Of a stretch of 64,000 bases of DNA, positions 19,770-28,513 are shown in pieces (positions within the stretch are counted from its first letter, which is position 1; every line of letters begins with the position of its first letter). The position numbers and the translations under genes are program-made. The notes beneath the pieces were generated by a model. The model had not been told where the DNA came from. It saw only the letters and a list, made by a program, of their open reading frames with translations, and searched no databases. The stretch is taken from the NCBI GenBank assembly GCA_964531025.1, contig CAZHDY010000002.1, positions 213,859 through 277,858 of the forward strand, read 5' to 3'. Origin of the DNA: CALMEC01 sp964531025. Lineage in GTDB: Bacteria > Actinomycetota > Thermoleophilia > Miltoncostaeales > Miltoncostaeaceae.

Positions 19770-21050
19770 CTACCCGGTTACGGCCGCGGCTGCGGGAGGC
19801 TCCTCGTCGTCGCCCGGCGCCTCGGTGACGAGGGTGGGCGGACGGTCCTTCTCGATGGTCTCGCGGGTCACCACGCACTTGCGGACGTCGTCGCGCGACG
19901 GCAGCTCGAACATGACGTCCATGAGCGCCGATTCGATGATCGACCGCAGTCCGCGGGCACCGGTCTCGCGTTCGAGGGCCTTCTGTGCGATGGCCGTGAG
20001 CGAGTCGTCCGAGAAGACGAGCTCGACGTTGTCGAACGAGAAGAACCGCTTGTACTGCTTGACGAGCGCGTTGCGCGGCTCGGTGAGGATCTCGATGAGG
20101 TCGCCGTCGGTCAGCTGGTGGACGGCGGTGACCACGGGAAGGCGTCCGATGAACTCGGGGATGAGACCGAAGTTGCTGAGGTCCTCCGGGAGCACCTGGC
20201 TGAAGAGGTCGTGGACGTCCTTCTCCTGCTTGCTGCGCTGATCGGCGGTGAAGCCGACGCCCTGGGTCCCGGTGCGCCGCTCGATGATGGAGTCGAGGCT
20301 TCCGAACGCCCCACCGCAGATGAACAGGATGTTCGTCGTGTCGATCGACAGGAACTCCTGGTGCGGGTGCTTGCGTCCACCCTGCGGGGGCACGGATGCG
20401 ACGGTGCCCTCGAGGATCTTCAGAAGCGCCTGCTGGACTCCCTCACCCGAGACATCGCGTGTGATCGACGGGTTGTCGGCCTTGCGGGCGATCTTGTCGA
20501 CCTCGTCGATGTAGATGATCCCGGTCTCGGCGCGCTTCACGTCGAAGTCGGCGGCCTGGATCAGCTTGAGGAGGATGTTCTCGACGTCCTCACCGACGTA
20601 TCCGGCCTCGGTGAGCGCGGTGGCGTCGGCGATGGCGAAGGGGACGTTCAGGATACGCGCGAGCGTCTGCGCCAGGAGGGTCTTGCCGCACCCCGTCGGC
20701 CCGAGCAGCAGGATGTTGCTCTTCTGGAGCTCGATGTCGGCGTCGCCGTCCGCCATCATGTTCACGCGCTTGTAGTGGTTGTAGACGGCGACGGCGAGGG
20801 TGCGCTTGGCCTCCTCCTGCCCCACCACGTAGTCGTTCAGAACCGACCAGATCTCGCGCGGACGCGGAAGGCTCTCCGGGTCGAAGGTCGCCGGCGTGAC
20901 GAGCTCCTCATCGATGATCTCGTTGCAGAGGTCGATGCACTCGTCGCAGATGTACACGCCGGGCCCGGCGATCAGCTTCTTGACCTGCCGCTGCGACTTG
21001 CCGCAGAAGCTGCAGAGAAGCTGTTCCGTGGAATCGGTGGGTCGTCCCAT
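19770..21050 (-). CDS. clpX: ATP-dependent Clp protease ATP-binding subunit ClpX
   Basis: AAA+ unfoldase that feeds substrates to ClpP. The N-terminal C4 zinc-binding domain (C13, C16, C35, C38: CSFCGKSQ...CDEC) is followed by the AAA+ module with Walker A GPTGCGKT at 116-123, Walker B IIYIDEVDKI, pore loop GYVGEDVE and the C-terminal small domain with ETGARGLRSIIE. 426 aa is normal. 20 bp downstream of clpP in a tig-clpP-clpX operon. Confidence 0.97.
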   Translation of the reverse strand: MGRPTDSTEQLLCSFCGKSQRQVKKLIAGPGVYICDECIDLCNEIIDEELVTPATFDPESLPRPREIWSVLNDYVVGQEEAKRTLAVAVYNHYKRVNMMADGDADIELQKSNILLLGPTGCGKTLLAQTLARILNVPFAIADATALTEAGYVGEDVENILLKLIQAADFDVKRAETGIIYIDEVDKIARKADNPSITRDVSGEGVQQALLKILEGTVASVPPQGGRKHPHQEFLSIDTTNILFICGGAFGSLDSIIERRTGTQGVGFTADQRSKQEKDVHDLFSQVLPEDLSNFGLIPEFIGRLPVVTAVHQLTDGDLIEILTEPRNALVKQYKRFFSFDNVELVFSDDSLTAIAQKALERETGARGLRSIIESALMDVMFELPSRDDVRKCVVTRETIEKDRPPTLVTEAPGDDEEPPAAAAVTG

Positions 21051-21070
21051 GTCTCGCGCGTCGCCTCCGG

Positions 21071-21655
21071 TCAGTTGGGACGGATCACCGTGTCGATGAT
21101 CCCGTAGTCCTTCGCCTCGTCGGCGCTCATGAAGTAGTCGCGCTCGGTGTCGCGGGCGACCTTCTCCATGTCCTGGCCGGTGTTCTCGGCGAGGATCTCG
21201 TCCAGGCGCTTGCGCAGGGTGATGATCTCGCGGGCGTGGATCTCGATGTCGGACGCCTGCCCGGAGAACCCGCTGGAGACCTGGTGGATGAGGATCTTCG
21301 AGTTGGGGAGCGCCATCCGCTTGCCCTTCGTCCCCCCGGCGAGGAGGAACGCGCCCATGCTCATCGCGATGCCCACGCAGATGGTCTGCACGTCGGGCTT
21401 GATGAACTGCATGGTGTCGTAGATGGCAAGACCCGCGTAGACCGAACCACCGGGCGAGTTGATGTAGAGCGAGATCTCCTTGTCGGGGTCGTCGCTCGAC
21501 AGGTGCAGAAGCTGCGCGACCACCAGGTTCGCGATCTGGTCGTCGATCGGGGTCCCGAGGAAGATGATGCGCTCGTTGAGCAGTCGGGAGTAGATGTCGA
21601 ACGAACGCTCACCGCGCGACGTCTGCTCGACCACCATCGGGATAAGCGGGCTCAT
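21071..21655 (-). CDS. clpP: ATP-dependent Clp protease proteolytic subunit
   Basis: Serine peptidase forming the tetradecameric Clp chamber. With ATG at 21655 (194 aa) the catalytic triad is S99 (GIAMSMGAF), H124 (ILIHQVS) and D173 (ERDYFMSADEA). The open frame upstream to 21733 lies within tig and is not part of the protein. Start and the tig stop overlap by one base (TGATG), implying translational coupling. Only this one clpP copy is seen in the window. Confidence 0.96.
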   Translation of the reverse strand: MSPLIPMVVEQTSRGERSFDIYSRLLNERIIFLGTPIDDQIANLVVAQLLHLSSDDPDKEISLYINSPGGSVYAGLAIYDTMQFIKPDVQTICVGIAMSMGAFLLAGGTKGKRMALPNSKILIHQVSSGFSGQASDIEIHAREIITLRKRLDEILAENTGQDMEKVARDTERDYFMSADEAKDYGIIDTVIRPN

Positions 21656-23052
21656 CAAGACTCCTTGGTCGTGGGCGAGTCGGGTGTCCACAGCCCCTCG
21701 GACGGCTTGGGGGCGTCCTTCTCGGGGGTCCACAGCTGCTCGCGCGCCTCCTTGAGGGCCACGGGGATCGCCGTGCTGTTCTCGATCAGAAGATCAACCG
21801 TCCTTCGCATCACCATGTCATCGCGGAGCGTCTCGAACCCGTTCAGTTTCCGCAGCTCCCGCAGGAGCTCGTCGCCGTCCCGGCCCGACGCCTCAGCATC
21901 TGTTCGGACCTGGGCTTCGACTTCCTCGTCCGTGACGGTGACGTTCTCGGCTTCTGCAACGGCCTCGACCACGAGTTCACGTCGAATTGCCATTTCGGCG
22001 TCGGGCGCGAGTTCCTCACGAGCCTGGTCGAGGGTCTTGCCGGACATCTGGAGGTACTGCTCGAGGGTGATGCCCTGGGGCAGGCGGTGCGAGGTCTCGT
22101 GGAGGATGCCGTCGACGCGTCCGCGGACCATGACGTCCGGGATCTCGACCGTGGCCTCGGCCACCGCCGCATCGATCACCATGCGCCGGAAGAGCTCGTC
22201 GACCTCGTCCTGAGCGGACTTCTCGAGACGCTCCTGGATGGACGCCCGGAGTTCCTCGACGGTGTCGTACTCCGAGATCTCCTCGGCCAGCTCGTCGGTG
22301 AGCTCGGGGAGGACCTTCTCCTGGACGCTCTTCATCGTCACGGTGTATTCGACGGTCTTGCCGGCGAGTTCCTCGCGGCCATCCGACTCCGCGTAGTCGA
22401 TGGGGAAGCCGGTGGTGTCACCGGCCGCCATGCCCACGAGGCGGTCCGAGAAAGCGGCGACCAGACGGGGTCCGCCGACCTCGACCAGGTAGTCGCGGGC
22501 GCTGGCGCTGGGGAGGGGCTCACCGTCGACGGTGCCGTCGAAGTCGATGGTGACGTAGTCGCCTTCCTGCGCGGTGCGTTCCACGTCCTGGAGGCGGGCG
22601 GCCATGCCACGGAGGCGGTCGATCTCCTCGTCCACCCCGTTCTCGGGCACCTCGGGGGATCCCTTGGCGACCTCGAGGCCCTTGTAGGTACCGAGGGTGG
22701 CCTTGGGACGCGTGTGGACGACGGCCGTGAACTGGAAGCCCTCGTCGCCGGGAGCGTCCTCGAAGTCGATCTCGGGATCCGCGACCGGCTGGACGCCCGA
22801 CTCCGCGAGGGCGGCGCCGTACCACTCGCCGAGCGAGTCGCGCAGCGTCTCCTCGACGACCGCGTCGCGGCCGAAGCGCTGGAGCACGACCCGCGTGGGG
22901 GCCTTGCCGGGACGGAAACCGGGAACGCGCAGATCGCGTCCCAGGCGTTTCAGGGTGCGGTCGATCTTCCGATCGACATCGTCTTTGGGAACGGCGACCT
23001 CGAGTCGGACGCGGTTCTCCTCAAGTGAAACAACCTCGGTAGTTATCGCCAT
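21655..23052 (-). CDS. tig: Trigger factor
   Basis: Ribosome-associated chaperone and peptidyl-prolyl isomerase acting on nascent chains. 465 aa: N-terminal ribosome-binding domain with signature GFRPGKAP, central FKBP-type PPIase domain (GDYVTIDFDGTVDGE), and the helical C-terminal chaperone domain. ATG 23052 is the start; the apparent open frame further upstream runs through the two tRNA genes and is an artefact. Nine bases separate its start from tRNA-Leu, so it is probably co-transcribed with the tRNAs. Confidence 0.95.
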   Translation of the reverse strand: MAITTEVVSLEENRVRLEVAVPKDDVDRKIDRTLKRLGRDLRVPGFRPGKAPTRVVLQRFGRDAVVEETLRDSLGEWYGAALAESGVQPVADPEIDFEDAPGDEGFQFTAVVHTRPKATLGTYKGLEVAKGSPEVPENGVDEEIDRLRGMAARLQDVERTAQEGDYVTIDFDGTVDGEPLPSASARDYLVEVGGPRLVAAFSDRLVGMAAGDTTGFPIDYAESDGREELAGKTVEYTVTMKSVQEKVLPELTDELAEEISEYDTVEELRASIQERLEKSAQDEVDELFRRMVIDAAVAEATVEIPDVMVRGRVDGILHETSHRLPQGITLEQYLQMSGKTLDQAREELAPDAEMAIRRELVVEAVAEAENVTVTDEEVEAQVRTDAEASGRDGDELLRELRKLNGFETLRDDMVMRRTVDLLIENSTAIPVALKEAREQLWTPEKDAPKPSEGLWTPDSPTTKES

Positions 23053-23060
23053 AGCCTCAA

Positions 23061-23142
23061 TGCGGGTGAGAGGATTTGAACCTCCACGGGTTGCCCCACT
23101 AGGACCTAAACCTAGCGCGTCTGCCGATTCCGCCACACCCGC
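23061..23142 (-). tRNA. tRNA-Leu (anticodon TAG)
   Basis: 82-nt cloverleaf on the minus strand. Acceptor arms GCGGGTG/CACCCGC, anticodon stem CTAGG/CCTAG with loop TTTAGGT (anticodon TAG), a long variable arm typical of class II tRNA-Leu, and T-loop GGTTCAAATCC. Discriminator A; CCA is not encoded. Confidence 0.95.
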
Positions 23143-23164
23143 GAGGTGTGCCGACCCCCGGAGG

Positions 23165-23238
23165 GGTGAACGGAGGGACTCGAACCCTCGGCCACCTGGA
23201 CCACAACCAGGTGCTCTACCAACTGAGCTACGTTCACC
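23165..23238 (-). tRNA. tRNA-His (anticodon GTG)
   Basis: 74-nt cloverleaf on the minus strand with acceptor arms GTGAACG/CGTTCAC, the extra 5' G (-1) opposite discriminator C that is characteristic of tRNA-His, anticodon stem CCTGG/CCAGG with loop TTGTGGT, and T-loop GGTTCGAGTCC. CCA is not fully encoded. 22 bp upstream of tRNA-Leu. Confidence 0.95.
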
Positions 23239-23265
23239 AGGATCGCCGACGTGTCGGCGCGGGCG

Positions 23266-23271
23266 ATGATA
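23266..23271 (-). promoter_or_regulatory. Candidate -10 element for tRNA-His/tRNA-Leu/tig-clpPX
   Basis: TATCAT on the minus strand, about 27 bp upstream of the tRNA-His 5' end. Between it and the tRNA is a 7-bp hairpin (23244-23259). A matching -35 hexamer is not obvious. Confidence 0.35.
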
Positions 23272-23426
23272 GCGCACGACGCCCACCCGACCCCCAACTC
23301 TGCAATGGGCCGCAACGTGGCCGTGGGACGTGAGCGCGACGGTGGCAGACCGGGTGCTGCCCAGGGATGCCGAGACCCGTCATGTCGCGGGCTTCCCCCC
23401 TGCGACAGAACCCCGGTACATCGTGG

Positions 23427-24458
23427 TCAGACCGGTACGGTCCCCCGGTACCCGGCCGAGTGGACGACCACCTTGAGCGCCTCCCCGGTGTCCGCCAGCC
23501 GATAGGCCTCCTGCGCGTCGGTCAGAGGGACGCGGTGGGTGATGACGAGATCGCTGTCGACAGCGCCCCGCCCGATGAGCTCGAGCGCCTCACGGGTGTC
23601 CTTCGGACCCGCCGAGTAGGTCGACTGCAGCGTCACCTCGCGGAAGAACGCCTCGCCCAGGTCCAGGGGGACCGTGTGCCCCGGCTCGGGGACGGCGAAG
23701 AGCTGAACGACCCCGGCCACGCCCGCCATGGCGAGCGACGCGGCGATCGCCGTCGGCGCGTGCGTGCAGACGAACACCTGGTCGGCGCCGTGCCCGTCGA
23801 GCGCCGCGTGCACCGCCGCGGCGTCCAGACCGTCGGCCAGAACGGCGCCCGCCTGCTCGGCGCGTCGCCGTCGATCCTCGTCCGGCTCGACGGCGACGAC
23901 GCGAGCCGCGCCCAGGGCGCGGGCGGCCATGATCTCGAGAAGCCCCATCGAGCCCGCTCCCACCACGACCACCGCCGATCCCTCGCGCACACCGGCCATG
24001 TGCTGCCCGCGCAGGATGCAGGCGAGCGGTTCGATGAGCGTGGCGGCGTCGTCCGACACGTGACCGGGTACCGGGAGCACGTCAAGGTCGGCGTTCTCGC
24101 GCGGGACACGGATGTACTCGGCCAGCCCGCCGGGATCGATGCGGGTGGTGCGGAACCGCTCACAGAGCGTGTCGCGTCCGTTGCGGCACCTCTCGCACTC
24201 CAGGCACGGGACGTGATGATGGACGAACACCCGGTCGCCGACCGCGAAACCCGCGCCGTCCCCGGTCGCGGCCACGACGCCGACCGGTTCATGTCCCAGG
24301 ACGACGGGCGCCCGTGGGTCTTGGTACCAGCGCATGAGGTCACTGCCGCAGATCCCGCACGCGACCATGCGCACGACCAGTTCACCGGGGCCGGGCCGGG
24401 GGACGTCCATGGACTCCACCGTGATCCGTCCGGCCCCGTGGTAGACGGCGGCGCGCAT
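23427..24458 (-). CDS. Zinc-dependent alcohol/polyol dehydrogenase (MDR family)
   Basis: Medium-chain NAD(P)-dependent dehydrogenase. Catalytic zinc ligands in CGICGSDLMRWY and GHEPVG; structural zinc lobe with four cysteines in CLECERCRNGRDTLC; Rossmann motif VVVGAGSMGLLEIMAARALGA with an acidic residue after the next strand (VAVEPDED), suggesting NAD. ATG 24458 gives 343 aa starting MRAAVYHG as expected; a GTG at 24476, overlapping the stop of the upstream hydrolase, is an alternative that would couple the two genes. Similar to threonine/sorbitol dehydrogenases, but the substrate is not determinable. Confidence 0.88.
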   Translation of the reverse strand: MRAAVYHGAGRITVESMDVPRPGPGELVVRMVACGICGSDLMRWYQDPRAPVVLGHEPVGVVAATGDGAGFAVGDRVFVHHHVPCLECERCRNGRDTLCERFRTTRIDPGGLAEYIRVPRENADLDVLPVPGHVSDDAATLIEPLACILRGQHMAGVREGSAVVVVGAGSMGLLEIMAARALGAARVVAVEPDEDRRRRAEQAGAVLADGLDAAAVHAALDGHGADQVFVCTHAPTAIAASLAMAGVAGVVQLFAVPEPGHTVPLDLGEAFFREVTLQSTYSAGPKDTREALELIGRGAVDSDLVITHRVPLTDAQEAYRLADTGEALKVVVHSAGYRGTVPV

Positions 24459-24472
24459 CGCGCCCGGCGCGA

Positions 24473-25339
24473 TCACCCGCCGGCGCGACCGAGAGCGGCG
24501 AGTAGATGCGTGTTGACGGCGTCCGGTACCTGTTGCTGTACCCAGTGCCCCACTCCCGGCAGAAGCTCGACCGTGAGCGGCCCCGTCACCTTCTTCACGG
24601 TGAGATCCAGGAGGACCGATCCCATGTACGGATCGGAGTCGCCCCACAGGATCGTCGTGGGGACCGTGATCGGCGGGAACTCGGGCGGCGGCTTCAGCCA
24701 GTTCTCGGGCGGGATGTTGGCCCGGTAGTAGTTCAGGGCGGCGGTCATACGCCCGGGACGCGCGAGCGCGTCACAGAAGAGGGCCTTGTCCTCAGGTGCG
24801 AAGGTGCCGGGCGGCGCCGGATCGAAGACGAAGCTGCGGAAGTTGGCGAAATCGTCTTTGACGAGCCACTCCTCCGCGACGCCTTCGAACTGGAACAGCA
24901 GCATGTACCAGCTCTTCTGCTGCTGGTCGGGAAGTTGACGCGCCTCGGCGGAGGCCACCGGATGAGGGCTGTTCAGGATGGTCAGCGACCGGACCAGATT
25001 CGGAGCGTTTGCCGCGAGGGCCCATGCGATGCTGCCGCCCCAGTCGTGACCGACGATGTGTGCCGACTCCTCACCGAGCGCGGAGATGAGACCGACGATG
25101 TCGCCGACGAGTTTGGGGAACGCGTACTCGGCGACCCCCTCCGGCGCATCCGTCTCCCCGTATCCGCGGAGATCCGGTGCGATCGCGCGGTAGCCCGCCT
25201 CGGCCAGCGCGGGAAGCTGGTACCGGTACGAGTGGCTGTTCTCCGGGAATCCGTGGAGGAGGATGACCGGCGGCCCGTCGCCCGCGGTCGCGTAGGACAT
25301 CGTGATCTCGCCGACATCAGCTGTTCTGCGATTCGTCAT
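24473..25339 (-). CDS. Alpha/beta hydrolase, epoxide-hydrolase-like
   Basis: 288 aa. HGFPE at 29-33 forms the oxyanion hole; the nucleophile is aspartate D99 in VGHDWGGS, which points to epoxide hydrolase or haloalkane dehalogenase rather than a serine esterase. The lid contains MTAALNYYRAN, a tyrosine-bearing segment typical of epoxide hydrolases; the charge-relay acid is in WGDSD and the histidine in GVGHWVQQ. AGAGGA precedes the ATG. Ends at or within the start of the dehydrogenase gene, so the two probably act in one degradative route. Confidence 0.85.
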   Translation of the reverse strand: MTNRRTADVGEITMSYATAGDGPPVILLHGFPENSHSYRYQLPALAEAGYRAIAPDLRGYGETDAPEGVAEYAFPKLVGDIVGLISALGEESAHIVGHDWGGSIAWALAANAPNLVRSLTILNSPHPVASAEARQLPDQQQKSWYMLLFQFEGVAEEWLVKDDFANFRSFVFDPAPPGTFAPEDKALFCDALARPGRMTAALNYYRANIPPENWLKPPPEFPPITVPTTILWGDSDPYMGSVLLDLTVKKVTGPLTVELLPGVGHWVQQQVPDAVNTHLLAALGRAGG

Positions 25340-25428
25340 GCGGCCAATCCTCTCACTCCGGGTGCCGTGATGTTAGAGCGACCTCTCGAGCGCTCGACGA
25401 CGCGTCGCCCCGACGACCGGCTGAGCGG

Positions 25429-25470
25429 GCGGGTGGGCTCTGGTCACCGACGTGACGAGAGCCCACCCGC
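25429..25470 (-). terminator. Hairpin terminator after metQ
   Basis: A 13-bp stem (GCGGGTGGGCTCT with AGAGCCCACCCGC), continued after one mismatch by GTCAC/GTGAC with loop CGAC. It lies 20 bp beyond the metQ stop codon and would end the metNIQ transcript. Confidence 0.75.
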
Positions 25471-25489
25471 GGACCACGGTTCCGGACGC

Positions 25490-26434
25490 TCAGTCCTTGG
25501 AGACCGGTGCCAGCTGACCCGAGAGGTTCGGGTCGTCGTTCTTCGCGAGGTGCGGCTGCACCCGCTCGTCGAAGAAGACCTTCTTCAGCGTCGCGATCTG
25601 GGGGTCGTCGACGTACTTCGTGCCGATGACCAGCTGCCCGGCGAACTCCCGCGGTGCCGGCGGCTCGAGGATGCGGTACTCGTCCGGCGTGCCGGCGTCG
25701 ACGAACGACATGTTGTAGTCGATCACCGCGTCGACCGAGTCGAGGGCACGCGGGCCCGATCCGTAGGCGATGTACGTGAACTTGTATCCGCCGACGTTCT
25801 GGGCGATGTCCTTCTCGGTCGCGGCCCAGGGGTCCACCCCGTCCTTGAAGGTGAGCTTGCCCGCACGCTCGAGGATCCACAACGCCTGCGCGGTGTTGGC
25901 CGGGTCGTTCAGGAGGGCGACGGTGGATCCCTTCGGAAGCGCATCGAGCGAGTCGTACTTCTTGGAGTAGACCGAGTAGGACCACTGGAAGACCCCGCCG
26001 AGCGCGGTCAGCTCCATCCCGGTGGCGTCGGTGACCTGCTTCAGCCAGTGCTTGTGCTGGTAGATGTTGGCGATGTACTTGCCGTCGGCCGTCGCCTGGT
26101 CCAGCTGGGTGCCGTCCTCGATGCCGACGGGTTTGATGGTCACGCCGTGGTCGGGCGCGATCTCGGAGTTCAGATACTCCAGGAACGCCTTCTCGCTGGC
26201 ACTGCTCGCCTGGTAGGCGATCTCGAAGGTGTCACTGAAGTGGCTGCCCTCGGCGGCCTCTCCCTCGTCTCCGGAGATCTGGATCAGGAGAACCGCGGCG
26301 ATCGCGATCGCGACGGCGGCGCTGACCGCGGGCCAGAGCCACTTCTTCCTTCCCCCACCACCGAGGTCGATGGCGTCGGCGGTGTCGTCCGAGCGTGCGG
26401 CGTCGCCGCGTCCGGGATCATTGGCTGAGGACAT
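25490..26434 (-). CDS. metQ: Methionine ABC transporter substrate-binding protein
   Basis: NlpA/MetQ-type extracellular binding protein delivering methionine to MetNI. Family sequence begins at FEIAYQASSASEKAFLEYL (about 71) and includes YIANIYQHKHWL, NDPANTAQALWILERAGK and VIDYNMSFVDAG. Unlike most MetQ proteins there is no lipobox cysteine: residues 1-33 are hydrophilic and 34-52 form a hydrophobic helix without a nearby cysteine, so it is probably held by an uncleaved signal anchor. 314 aa. AAAGGA 4-5 nt before ATG. Third gene of metN-metI-metQ. Confidence 0.88.
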   Translation of the reverse strand: MSSANDPGRGDAARSDDTADAIDLGGGGRKKWLWPAVSAAVAIAIAAVLLIQISGDEGEAAEGSHFSDTFEIAYQASSASEKAFLEYLNSEIAPDHGVTIKPVGIEDGTQLDQATADGKYIANIYQHKHWLKQVTDATGMELTALGGVFQWSYSVYSKKYDSLDALPKGSTVALLNDPANTAQALWILERAGKLTFKDGVDPWAATEKDIAQNVGGYKFTYIAYGSGPRALDSVDAVIDYNMSFVDAGTPDEYRILEPPAPREFAGQLVIGTKYVDDPQIATLKKVFFDERVQPHLAKNDDPNLSGQLAPVSKD

Positions 26435-26455
26435 GGGTTCCTTTCGCTGTGTGTC

Positions 26456-27127
26456 TCAGTGGGTGAGCGCCCGGACGATCCGGTCACCCGAGAACTGGAT
26501 GAGCTGGACCAACGCGATCAGGACCACGATGCACGCGATCATGATGTTGTCGTCGAAGCGCTGATAGCCGTAGTTGACGGCCAGGTAGCCGATCCCGCCG
26601 GACCCGATGGCACCGGCGATGGTCGAGTACTCGATGAGTGCGATGGTGTTGAGCGTCACACCGCCCGCGAGACCGGGGAGGGCCTCGCGCAGCTGGATCG
26701 AGGTGATGATCTGGCGTTTGCTGCTGCCTCCGGCGGTGCCGACGTCCAGGAGCTCGCGGGGCACCTCGCGTACCGCGCTCTCGGTGAGCCGGGCGAAGAA
26801 CGCGATGCCGGCGATGGACATCGGGATGAGCGCCGCCTTGAACCCGATGGTCGTGCCGAAGACCAGCTTCGTCAGAGGGATCACCGACGCCATCAGCACG
26901 AGGAACGGCAACGAGCGCCCGAGGTTGGCGATCCAGCTGATCGACAGGTGCACGGGCCGGTTGGGGGTGAGGCCGAGCGGCGACGTGTTGAAGATGACGA
27001 GGCCGAGCGGTCCCCCGAGCGCCACCACGATGGCCATGACGATGACCACGGTGCGCAGCGTCTCCCCGAGTGCGGGCACCACCAGGTCGGGAACCTCGGT
27101 CCACGGCGTGCTGAGCGCCGTGATCAT
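26456..27127 (-). CDS. metI: Methionine ABC transporter permease
   Basis: Inner-membrane permease of the methionine importer, 223 aa with five or six helices. The EAA loop that docks to MetN is seen around TAGGSSKRQIITSIQLREALPGL. GGIGYLAVNYGYQRFD near the C-terminus is typical of MetI. ATG 27127 overlaps the metN stop by 4 bp (ATGA). Confidence 0.93.
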   Translation of the reverse strand: MITALSTPWTEVPDLVVPALGETLRTVVIVMAIVVALGGPLGLVIFNTSPLGLTPNRPVHLSISWIANLGRSLPFLVLMASVIPLTKLVFGTTIGFKAALIPMSIAGIAFFARLTESAVREVPRELLDVGTAGGSSKRQIITSIQLREALPGLAGGVTLNTIALIEYSTIAGAIGSGGIGYLAVNYGYQRFDDNIMIACIVVLIALVQLIQFSGDRIVRALTH

Positions 27128-28158
27128 GCGGCGCCCTCCTGTGCGGCCACGGGGACGGCGTACAGCACCGGACCGTCGGCGGGCTCGGCGATCACGCCGT
27201 GACGCCGCAGGACCTCGGCGACCCGGCGCTCGTCGAGACGCGGATCGATACCGATCGCGAGCCGGCCGACACGACTCTCGCCGGCGGCCTCCACGAGGGC
27301 GGCGAGGACGGCCAGGTCGGTGTCGAGGTCCCGGCCGGCCTCGGCCAGCCAGACCGGTGACACGGCATCGCTCTCGTACCGCACGTTCCAGGTGCGAAGA
27401 TCCCCGACCGGGGGGAGCGGAGGCAGCGGGAGCAGCGCCCGCGACAGCGTCGAGTCGGACCTTCTCATGACATCGGCGACCGCCCCCTGCTCGACGATCC
27501 GGCCATGGTCGAGGTGCGCGACGAGGTCGGCGATGCTGCGGACGACGTCCATCTCGTGCGTGATGACCAGGATCGTGACGCCGAGGTCGTCGCGCAGTTC
27601 GGTGAGAAGGTCGAGGATGGCCCGCGTGGTGTCGGGGTCGAGCCCGGATGTCGCCTCGTCGGACAGGAGCACCGCGGGACGGAGAGCGAGACCACGCGCG
27701 ATGCCGATCCGCTGGCGCTGGCCGCCGGAGAGCTGCGACGGATAATGGTTGGCGCGGTGCAGCATGTCGACGCGCTCGAGCAGGTCCGCCACGCGTCGGC
27801 GGATGTCGGCATCCGTCAGGCCGGCGTGACGCATGGGAAGCGCCACGTTCTGAGCCGCCGTCAGACGGCGGAGCAGGTTGGCCGACTGGAACACCGTGCC
27901 GATCTGCCTCCGGGCCTGGCGCAGGTCGCGACGAGGGAGCCGGGTGAGATCGCGCCCGTTGACGGCTATGGTGCCGCTCGTCGGACGTTCGAGCAGGTTG
28001 ATGCAGCGCGCGAGGGTGCTCTTGCCCGCGCCGCTCGGGCCGACGACGGCCGCGATCTGCGCCTCGGAGACGGTCAGATCGATGCCGTCCAGCACCGTCG
28101 TCGATCCACGTCCCCTCCCGGTGGGATAGACCTTCGTCAACCCCATGATCTCGATCAC
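27124..28158 (-). CDS. metN: Methionine ABC transporter ATP-binding protein
   Basis: ATPase subunit driving methionine import. Walker A GPSGAGKST, signature LSGGQRQRIGIARGLA, Walker B AVLLSDEATSGLD and H-loop histidine in VITHEMDVV. The C-terminal about 90 residues are a NIL-type regulatory domain (ESRVGRLAIGIDPRLDERRVAEVL), which in this family senses methionine and inhibits transport. I choose GTG 28158 (344 aa) because GGAGG lies 7 nt upstream; a TTG at 28176 is upstream of that ribosome-binding site. Confidence 0.94.
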   Translation of the reverse strand: MIEIMGLTKVYPTGRGRGSTTVLDGIDLTVSEAQIAAVVGPSGAGKSTLARCINLLERPTSGTIAVNGRDLTRLPRRDLRQARRQIGTVFQSANLLRRLTAAQNVALPMRHAGLTDADIRRRVADLLERVDMLHRANHYPSQLSGGQRQRIGIARGLALRPAVLLSDEATSGLDPDTTRAILDLLTELRDDLGVTILVITHEMDVVRSIADLVAHLDHGRIVEQGAVADVMRRSDSTLSRALLPLPPLPPVGDLRTWNVRYESDAVSPVWLAEAGRDLDTDLAVLAALVEAAGESRVGRLAIGIDPRLDERRVAEVLRRHGVIAEPADGPVLYAVPVAAQEGAA

Positions 28159-28164
28159 CGGCCC

Positions 28165-28212
28165 GCCTCCCGTCAATACATACTTTCTCTACTGAATTTA
28201 TTGGATTTACGG
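28165..28212 (-). promoter_or_regulatory. AT-rich control region upstream of metNIQ
   Basis: A sharply AT-rich segment just upstream of the metN ribosome-binding site, in a GC-rich surround. It contains TATGTAT close to the start as a possible -10. No known methionine riboswitch fold could be recognised. Likely promoter/operator of metNIQ. Confidence 0.4.
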
Positions 28213-28363
28213 AGCGCGTGACCGGGCATGGGCAATCGGCGGTGACGATCGCCCGTCAGCAGGCACCTTCCACGTCCCGCCCTCATCGACGCGCGGGGCC
28301 GTGTCGAGCTGCCGGGCCCCGACCGTCGTCGCGTCCCGGAGCCCCTGACCTCACACGGTGCAC

Positions 28364-28392
28364 GGAGCGCGCGTCGATCCGACGCGCGCTCC
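28364..28392. terminator. Strong hairpin, 13-bp stem and 3-nt loop
   Basis: GGAGCGCGCGTCG and CGACGCGCGCTCC pair perfectly around ATC. It lies 9 bp beyond the stop of the short dehydrogenase-like fragment at 28402 and between that fragment and metN. The 433-bp gap 28159-28591 otherwise holds this hairpin, the fragment, a second hairpin and the metN control region. Confidence 0.6.
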
Positions 28393-28401
28393 ATCAGGTC
28401 A

Positions 28402-28485
28402 TCAGGACCGCAGGATCCTCTCCATCACTTTGCCCCGGGCGAGCTCGTCGATGAGCCTGTCGACGGCGCCGAGCCCACAGCTCAC
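28402..28485 (-). pseudogene. Possible C-terminal remnant of a dehydrogenase-like gene
   Basis: The minus-strand frame ending at 28402 reads GLGAVDRLIDELARGKVMER followed by ILRS and a stop. This resembles the last helix and strand of medium-chain dehydrogenases, and a terminator-like hairpin follows at once. No matching upstream coding sequence is recognisable in this frame, which runs into the aldolase terminator. It may be a decayed gene end or coincidence; low confidence. Confidence 0.25.
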
Positions 28486-28513
28486 CCGGGCCGGCGGGCA
28501 CATGCTTCCGGGA

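Noticed and set aside
21656..21733. Longer N-terminus for ClpP
   Set aside because: Those codons lie inside tig in another frame and are absent from the ClpP family; ATG 21655 gives a standard 194-aa protein.
28159..28360. SAM-type riboswitch upstream of metNIQ
   Set aside because: I looked for the conserved SAM-I, SAM-II and SAM-IV core segments on the minus strand and could not fit any; a covariance-model search would be decisive.
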